Assembly (NCBI GenBank): GCA_027294815.1
Contig: JAPULP010000414.1
Location: 1-5,603 of the forward strand
DNA: 5,603 nt
Source: Gemmatimonadota bacterium
GTDB lineage: Bacteria > Gemmatimonadota > Gemmatimonadetes > Gemmatimonadales > GWC2-71-9
Direction of reading: 5' to 3'
The translations under genes were made by a program, and so were the position numbers. The notes under the pieces are model-generated. The model made no database searches. It was not told the DNA's origin and saw only the letters and a program-made list of their open reading frames with translations. The stretch's first letter is position 1; each line of letters begins with the position of its first letter. Positions 1-3,239 of this stretch are shown one piece after another.

Positions 1-504
1 CCCATACTCCACTGCCGGAACCTCTAGCTCTGGTACCGTCTCTATCGGACCGTCCATCGTGGGACCGTCCATTACGTAGTAGAGCAATCTACGACTGTCC
101 GACGACCATGCGGTGACGAGGACGTACACGGACGCCTGGCCGGCAGTGTAAGGCCGTCCCAGGTGAGTAGTCTGCGTCACCGAGCCCGTACCTACGTCCA
201 GCAACCAAAGATCGTTGTCTCGCACGAAGGCGATATGTCGTTGGTCGTTTGAAGGCAGTGGATAGGTGGATCCATAGTGGGAATATTCGGCCCCGCGCTC
301 AGGGAACGAGTAAGGAAACTGCTCAATCCGACCATCAGCATACGCCCGCCATACCGTCGCGAGCCTGGCGACGAGCGTCGAAGGGCTCGTCTGGGTGGCA
401 GCGGCGTTCCCGCCAGTGGACGGTGCATCCTGTCCGGCCAACGCGACCGACATTGCCACGGCAACCAAGGCGAGCGGAGTCGTCCAGCGTGGGGTTAGAA
501 GGAT
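1..504 (-). CDS. Secreted beta-propeller-like (PD40/TolB-type) protein, 3' end cut by window edge
   Basis: An open frame of 168 codons runs from 504 off the left edge without a stop. Seen from an ATC codon at 504-502: residues 4-23 form a signal peptide (TPRW, then a hydrophobic run ending VALA, likely cleavage before GQDA), residues 24-45 are a Ser/Thr/Ala-rich linker, and residues 88-113 contain a propeller strand pattern (HIAFVRDNDLWLLDVGTG). A second pattern, AWSSDSRRLLYYV at 132-144, resembles the WSPDGkrLaf signature of PD40/WD40-like repeats of TolB or the N-terminal propeller of prolyl oligopeptidase/DPP-IV proteins. It is therefore inferred to be exported and to be a propeller domain, possibly followed by a peptidase beyond the edge. 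The start is problematic: no ATG, GTG or TTG lies in frame upstream, whereas an AAGGGG ribosome site sits 6 bases before ATC. In-frame TTG (468), GTG (459) and ATG (453) would each truncate the signal peptide. It follows abiEii on the same strand after a 175-base gap. Confidence 0.7.
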   Translation of the reverse strand, partial: MLLTPRWTTPLALVAVAMSVALAGQDAPSTGGNAAATQTSPSTLVARLATVWRAYADGRIEQFPYSFPERGAEYSHYGSTYPLPSNDQRHIAFVRDNDLWLLDVGTGSVTQTTHLGRPYTAGQASVYVLVTAWSSDSRRLLYYVMDGPTMDGPIETVPELEVPAVEYG

Positions 505-587
505 GCGCCCCCCCTTTTGAATGCGTGGCCTGGTTGCCCGGCGGTGGGGTAATCTGGGCGGCGATGGGAAGGAGGGTTCCCTCCCTT

Positions 588-618
588 GGGGAGAGGGGAG
601 AGGGGAGAGGGGAGAGGG
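588..618 (+). repeat. 7-bp tandem repeat (GGGGAGA), 4.4 copies; G-quadruplex motif
   Basis: GGGGAGA is repeated exactly at 588, 595, 602 and 609, followed by GGG at 616-618. Four G4 runs separated by three-base AGA loops satisfy the standard intramolecular G-quadruplex pattern. The G-rich strand is the template strand for the flanking minus-strand genes, so the transcript would be C/U-rich. Confidence 0.85.
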
Positions 619-645
619 ACCGACTGCCTTCCCTGCACCGCTCCC

Positions 646-670
646 GGGGAGGAGGGAGTGGGGAGTGGGG
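646..670 (+). repeat. Second G-run cluster, G-quadruplex-prone
   Basis: G-runs of 4, 3, 4 and 4 bases begin at 646, 654, 660 and 667 with short loops. This is a second possible quadruplex immediately downstream of the abiEii stop codon. GGGGAGT recurs imperfectly, so it looks like a diverged relative of the 588-618 repeat. Confidence 0.6.
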
Positions 671-679
671 AGACACAGG

Positions 680-1696
680 TCAGGCTTCGGCCTCGGTGTC
701 ACGGAGGGTGCCCGTCGTTCCTTCACCACTCAGCCCGGCGTGCCGCCGCGCGTTCAGCGCCTTCCAGCGTAGTGCGGGATGCCCTCGGATCGTCGCCTGC
801 ATTGCTGAGTCGGCCGTGAGTAGCTCGGGCGCGATGTCCCCACCGTCATTGAGTCTCGAGAGAAACTCGATCTCTTCCGGCTGCAGCGGAAGCACAATGG
901 AGAGGAGGTCCCTCATTTCGTCGGCGAGCCTTGCCGCCCACTCCGGTATCTGCCGGCGGTCCGGCGCCCTTTCCGCACGCAACATCGGCAGGAGTTGCCG
1001 CTCCAACTCGACGGGATCGGCCGTGACGTCGTCGAGCGACACGCTCCGCCAGTCCCGCCGGTTGATTCCACCGTAGATGACGAATCCCAGCCGCAGACGC
1101 GCCTCGTCCAACGTCAGGTGGCTGAGCATGTGGTGTGCGTCGAAGAGATCGCGGCTCGCGCTTCGGCCAAAGAGCGCGGAGAGCTTGCCCGCCGCAAGCT
1201 CGTGCACGTCCAGCACCGGCACCCGCGTCGCCGCAAAGGTGTGTATTGACTGCGAGTCGGCGATCGCGAGGGGCCAAAGCGGCGTCCGGAGCATGAAGTT
1301 GACGTCAAGCTCGAGTCTCCCCGACCGTCCTGACACTCCGACGTAGGACAGGCGCCACTTTCCACCCGCATGCTCATCAGGCACGCGCTTCACCTCGATA
1401 CCAAGTCGGCTGCAGACGGCGCTTACCGCATCATCCAGCCTGGGGCGCTCCTCGAGCATCGTTTCACGATCTGCGGCGCCGACATAGTTCAGGTCGATAT
1501 CCACGGAGAGGCGAGGGACGTCGAATACAAACAGGTTGAGCGCGGTCCCACCTTTGAGCGCGATCCGGTCTTTGAGAAACGGATGGCTCCGGAGGGTCTC
1601 GACCAGTTCCAAGAGCCGAATGGCCTTCTCCAGCAGTTCCGCCTGGAACCCGGCGGCCGCGGCGGCTCGCAGCAGGTCCGCCTCCGTGAGGGTCAC
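680..1696 (-). CDS. abiEii: AbiEii-family nucleotidyltransferase toxin (type IV TA)
   Basis: 338 residues, starting at GTG 1696, which overlaps the antitoxin stop as GTGA. A strong ribosome site (GGGAGGAGG, plus-strand 1701-1709) sits just upstream and decides this start over the longer frame reaching 1975. Visible motifs: KGGTALNL at 48-55 and SVDIDL at 64-69 are the GG...DxD nucleotidyltransferase core with the two metal-binding Asp residues. LELDVNF at 128-134 supplies the expected third acidic strand. HELAAGKLSALFGR with RDLFD (165-186) matches the AbiEii/DNA polymerase beta-like block containing the conserved Lys and Asp. In the family, AbiEii-type toxins are bacteriostatic nucleotidyltransferases; studied relatives (for example MenT) modify tRNA 3' ends, while AbiEii itself was reported to bind GTP. 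The true substrate here is unknown. No key residue appears missing and the frame is intact, so the toxin should be active. Cotranscribed with abiEi. Confidence 0.93.
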   Translation of the reverse strand: MTLTEADLLRAAAAAGFQAELLEKAIRLLELVETLRSHPFLKDRIALKGGTALNLFVFDVPRLSVDIDLNYVGAADRETMLEERPRLDDAVSAVCSRLGIEVKRVPDEHAGGKWRLSYVGVSGRSGRLELDVNFMLRTPLWPLAIADSQSIHTFAATRVPVLDVHELAAGKLSALFGRSASRDLFDAHHMLSHLTLDEARLRLGFVIYGGINRRDWRSVSLDDVTADPVELERQLLPMLRAERAPDRRQIPEWAARLADEMRDLLSIVLPLQPEEIEFLSRLNDGGDIAPELLTADSAMQATIRGHPALRWKALNARRHAGLSGEGTTGTLRDTEAEA

Positions 1697-2505
1697 GCAG
1701 CCTCCTCCCAGCGGCGATGCAAAACGTACTCCGGCACAACCAGGTTCCATCGTGAGAGAAACTTGCCGGACTGCCGGTCGGCGTCGAGATACCGGGGCTC
1801 CCGGGGAGCATGGCGCTCCAAGCGGTCGAGGTGCTTGTCCTCGACCATCAACGGGCTCCGGTGTTGCTCGAGAAAGAACCCCACCCGCGCCGCCGTGAGT
1901 GCGGATCCCAGAGCGGCTACGTACTCGATCACGGCATCGAGGTCGAAGAACTCCACCAGCTCGAGCGACCGCCATATCTCTTCCCAGCCCCCTCCTTTGT
2001 CCGGCGCGTCTAGGACATCCACCATCGCGCGCTCCAGACTGGTCACCCGGACCGTACCGCCGGCGTGGGACACGAGGGTGACCCCGCCGCCGAGGTCCCG
2101 CCGAGAGCGCACCGCCTTGGGTAGCAGCACGGGAACGAATTCCTGATCCCGAAACGTGAACGGGCGGTTTCGGTGGCGAGTGAGGTAGTGGAACCGCTGC
2201 CAGACGGAGTACGCGCGGCCGCGGAACTGAAGGGCCGCGTGATAAGCGAGCGTGGCATCATCCGCGAGCTTCGACGCCACGAGATACGGATCGACCGGCG
2301 CCCGGCCCGGCTCCACACCGGCCGGGACGGTGGAGAAGAGCCCGCGCCGGACGCGCAGCACACGCCCGCTCGCAACGAGCCCCACCAGCAGGTTGCGGGT
2401 CGTATTCGGGTTGCGCTCCCGGCCGACCGGGGCGGTGGCGAACTCGTCGTAGGTGAAGACGGGGTTCGCGGCGAGGAAATCGGCTGATCGCATACTTGCT
2501 TCCAT
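1693..2505 (-). CDS. abiEi: AbiEi-family antitoxin / transcriptional autorepressor (type IV TA)
   Basis: 270 residues from ATG 2505. Residues 5-61 form an N-terminal winged helix-turn-helix (FLAANPVFTYDEFA, then NLLVGLVASGRVLRVRRGLF), typical of the AbiEi antitoxin DNA-binding domain. The following domain carries family features: DPYLVASKLADDATLAYHAAL (72-92), TSLERAMVDVLDAP (155-168) with GGG at 171-173, and LGSALTAARVGFFLEQH (199-215). In characterised AbiE systems this protein neutralises AbiEii without stable contact and represses its own operon at inverted repeats; a dyad overlaps the promoter here. Start choice: ATG 2505 has no ribosome site, while in-frame ATG 2493 (MRSADFLAANP) is preceded by GGAAG at 5 bases, so the protein may really be 266 residues. 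The stop overlaps the toxin start as GTGA. Confidence 0.92.
   Translation of the reverse strand: MEASMRSADFLAANPVFTYDEFATAPVGRERNPNTTRNLLVGLVASGRVLRVRRGLFSTVPAGVEPGRAPVDPYLVASKLADDATLAYHAALQFRGRAYSVWQRFHYLTRHRNRPFTFRDQEFVPVLLPKAVRSRRDLGGGVTLVSHAGGTVRVTSLERAMVDVLDAPDKGGGWEEIWRSLELVEFFDLDAVIEYVAALGSALTAARVGFFLEQHRSPLMVEDKHLDRLERHAPREPRYLDADRQSGKFLSRWNLVVPEYVLHRRWEEAA
1697..1709 (-). promoter_or_regulatory. Ribosome binding site of abiEii, inside the abiEi 3' end
   Basis: The minus strand reads GGGAGGAGG then CTGC then GTG. Two overlapping GGAGG cores give spacings of 4 and 7 bases. The same bases encode the last residues (WEEAA) of the antitoxin, so initiation of the toxin is likely coupled to termination of the antitoxin. 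Confidence 0.8.
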
Positions 2506-2514
2506 GCGCGTGTA

Positions 2515-2532
2515 ATACTACCAAGTATAGTA
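2515..2532. promoter_or_regulatory. Inverted repeats over the abiE -10: candidate AbiEi operator
   Basis: ATACT-ACCA-AGTAT (2515-2528) is a perfect 5-bp dyad. An overlapping dyad TACTA-N7-TAGTA spans 2516-2532. Both cover the -10 and the expected transcription start, as expected for an autorepressor site. The octamer TGTAATAC at 2511-2518 recurs at 2575-2582. Binding by AbiEi is inference. Confidence 0.45.
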
Positions 2533-2552
2533 GTTTCTGCGCACCATAGCAA
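2524..2552 (-). promoter_or_regulatory. Sigma70-type promoter of the abiE operon
   Basis: On the minus strand a -35 TTGCTA (plus-strand 2547-2552) is separated by 17 bases from a -10 TATACT (2524-2529). These match the consensus at 4/6 and 5/6. Transcription would begin near 2517, leaving only about 12 bases before ATG 2505 and about 24 before ATG 2493. The local AT-rich composition stands out in this GC-rich window. Confidence 0.65.
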
Positions 2553-2852
2553 GTCTGATTTGCTTCTGTGTACCTGTAATACCGTTTTGGCTAGTCTTTT
2601 CAGCGCATCAAGACAAGCCAGCCCCCCTATTGCCGCACCCCCTTACCTCGCCGACTCGAACCGCTTCTTCCTATTGTTGTATTTCCCCGCCTCCACCCCC
2701 ACCAGCTCCAGCTTCGACTCTATCGTTCCCTCGTTGCGCCAGCGCCACTGTCCGCCGAGGCCCAGGCCGCCGAGGGGGCCCAGCACCGCCCTGAGGTCGA
2801 GTCCCCTGCCTCCCGCACCGCGGAAGATGAACGTGAGCCGGCTCCGGCCCAC
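2553..2852. other. Divergent intergenic region between abiE and padR operons
   Basis: Between the abiE -35 and the padR -35 there is no intact recognised gene. The first 90 bases (2553-2642) are comparatively AT-rich and hold only the second TGTAATAC copy. The rest shows coding-like bias on the minus strand and is listed separately as a probable gene remnant. Confidence 0.5.
2643..2852 (-). pseudogene. Possible 3' remnant of a decayed or truncated gene, family unknown
   Basis: A minus-strand frame from GTG 2852 to a TAA at 2643 encodes 69 residues. From the AGC codon onward about 58 of 66 codons end in G or C and first positions are purine-rich, as in real genes of such DNA. The bias stops abruptly at about 2852; the in-frame codons upstream lie in the padR promoter palindrome and are AT-ended. 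There is no ribosome site before the GTG. The product has a basic N-terminus, a Gly/Leu-rich middle (LGPLGGLGLGGQWRW) and a charged end (KYNNRKKRFESAR). I recognise no family. The most economical reading is the 3' end of a gene whose front part has been lost; a genuine small protein cannot be excluded. The plus-strand frame over the same bases shares the GC3 bias but is Pro/Ser/Arg-rich and less protein-like. Confidence 0.35.
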
Positions 2853-2881
2853 TTGACAGCGAAATGCGACATTGTCATATT
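2853..2881 (+). promoter_or_regulatory. Promoter of the padR-permease operon
   Basis: A perfect -35 TTGACA (2853-2858) lies 17 bases before CATATT (2876-2881, 4/6 to consensus), preceded by TGT (2873-2875), which gives an extended -10. Transcription would start near 2888, inside the palindrome and about 34 bases before ATG 2922. Confidence 0.7.
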
Positions 2882-2904
2882 GGCGATGTGACAATGTCGT
2901 ATTT
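2862..2904. promoter_or_regulatory. 43-bp near-perfect palindrome: candidate PadR operator
   Basis: The arms CGACATTGTCA (2867-2877) and TGACAATGTCG (2889-2899) are perfect reverse complements, 11 of 11. The match resumes outside one mismatch as AAAT (2862-2865) and ATTT (2901-2904), and the 11-base centre is also largely symmetric. Each arm is itself a palindrome (GACA-T-TGTC and GACA-A-TGTC), and the arm centres (2872, 2894) are 22 bp apart, about two helical turns. The site covers the -10 and the start point, which suggests autorepression by the PadR protein encoded just downstream. PadR operators in the family are dyads with ATGT/ACAT-type halves, and ACATTGT/ACAATGT fit loosely. Confidence 0.8.
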
Positions 2905-2921
2905 CCCCCGGAGATGTTCGG

Positions 2922-3239
2922 ATGAACAACAATGCTCTTGGCAATCTACAGCAGCTCACTCTCTTGGCCGTGGCCAGGCTGGGCGACGACGCCTTCGGAG
3001 GTGCTATCCGGGATGAGCTGGAGCAAGTCGCTCAGCGCAAAGTTACCATCAGCACCGTGTACGTCACCCTGGTGCGGCTCGAAAACCAGGGATTGGTGAA
3101 GTCCACCCGCGACGAGGCGCCCGGCAGTCGCGGTGGAAAAGCCAAACGGTTTTTCCGGCTCACGCCCGAGTCGTGGGAGGCGCTGGAGGTGTCTCGCGGT
3201 GCACTGAGCCGTATGTGGCAAGGGGTAAAACCGGCATGA
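2922..3239 (+). CDS. PadR-family winged-helix transcriptional regulator
   Basis: 105 residues from ATG 2922, with a ribosome site (GGAG at 2910-2913, 8-base spacing). The N-terminal winged helix is clear: QLTLLAVARLGDDAFGGAIRD (11-31), where PadR proteins normally carry LLaLL..g..yGyeI; the recognition helix TISTVYVTLVRLENQGLVKS (42-61); and the wing GGKAKRFFRLTPES (71-84). The C-terminal dimerisation helix is short (85-102), as in the small PadR subclass. Family members repress neighbouring transport genes and often themselves, with DNA release on ligand binding; the ligand here is unknown. It is the first gene of an operon: its TGA overlaps the permease start as ATGA. A 43-bp palindrome over its promoter is the obvious binding site. 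Identity is secure; regulation of this operon is inference from position. Confidence 0.95.
   Translation: MNNNALGNLQQLTLLAVARLGDDAFGGAIRDELEQVAQRKVTISTVYVTLVRLENQGLVKSTRDEAPGSRGGKAKRFFRLTPESWEALEVSRGALSRMWQGVKPA

Larger units (their letters stand above)
505..679. other. Intergenic spacer, G-rich on plus strand, no gene
   Basis: This lies between the abiEii stop and the secreted-protein gene, both read on the minus strand. It has strongly skewed composition, with long G/A runs on the plus strand and C/T on the minus strand. Frames that stay open across it give low-complexity Pro/Ser/Arg or Gly/Arg/Glu peptides typical of repeats, not of proteins. I see no T-run after a hairpin on the minus strand and no clear minus-strand promoter. 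Confidence 0.6.

Noticed and set aside
571..600. Hairpins GGAGGGTTCCCTCC and CTCCCTTGGGGAG as an intrinsic terminator
   Set aside because: Loops are too tight or stems too short, and no T-run follows on either strand.
192..676. Minus-strand open frames at 192-464 and 335-676
   Set aside because: These are out of frame with the signal-peptide and propeller reading and give Arg/Pro-rich low-complexity products; the 335-676 frame translates the G-rich repeat.
249..1076. Long plus-strand open frame of 275 codons
   Set aside because: It is Ser/Arg-rich with no family resemblance and lies opposite the secreted-protein gene, the repeat and the toxin gene.
1697..1975. In-frame N-terminal extension of the toxin to ATG 1975 (93 more residues)
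   Set aside because: The extra sequence is Arg/Gly/Pro-rich, lies wholly antisense-frame within the antitoxin gene, and a strong ribosome site plus GTGA overlap mark GTG 1696 as the start.
1370..2146. Plus-strand open frame of 258 codons
   Set aside because: It is antisense to abiEi and abiEii, whose motifs are unambiguous; the product is Ser/Arg/Thr-rich shadow.
2560..2856. Plus-strand open frame of 98 codons
   Set aside because: It shares GC3 bias with the minus frame only because third positions coincide; first positions are C-rich and the product is Pro/Ser/Arg-rich.
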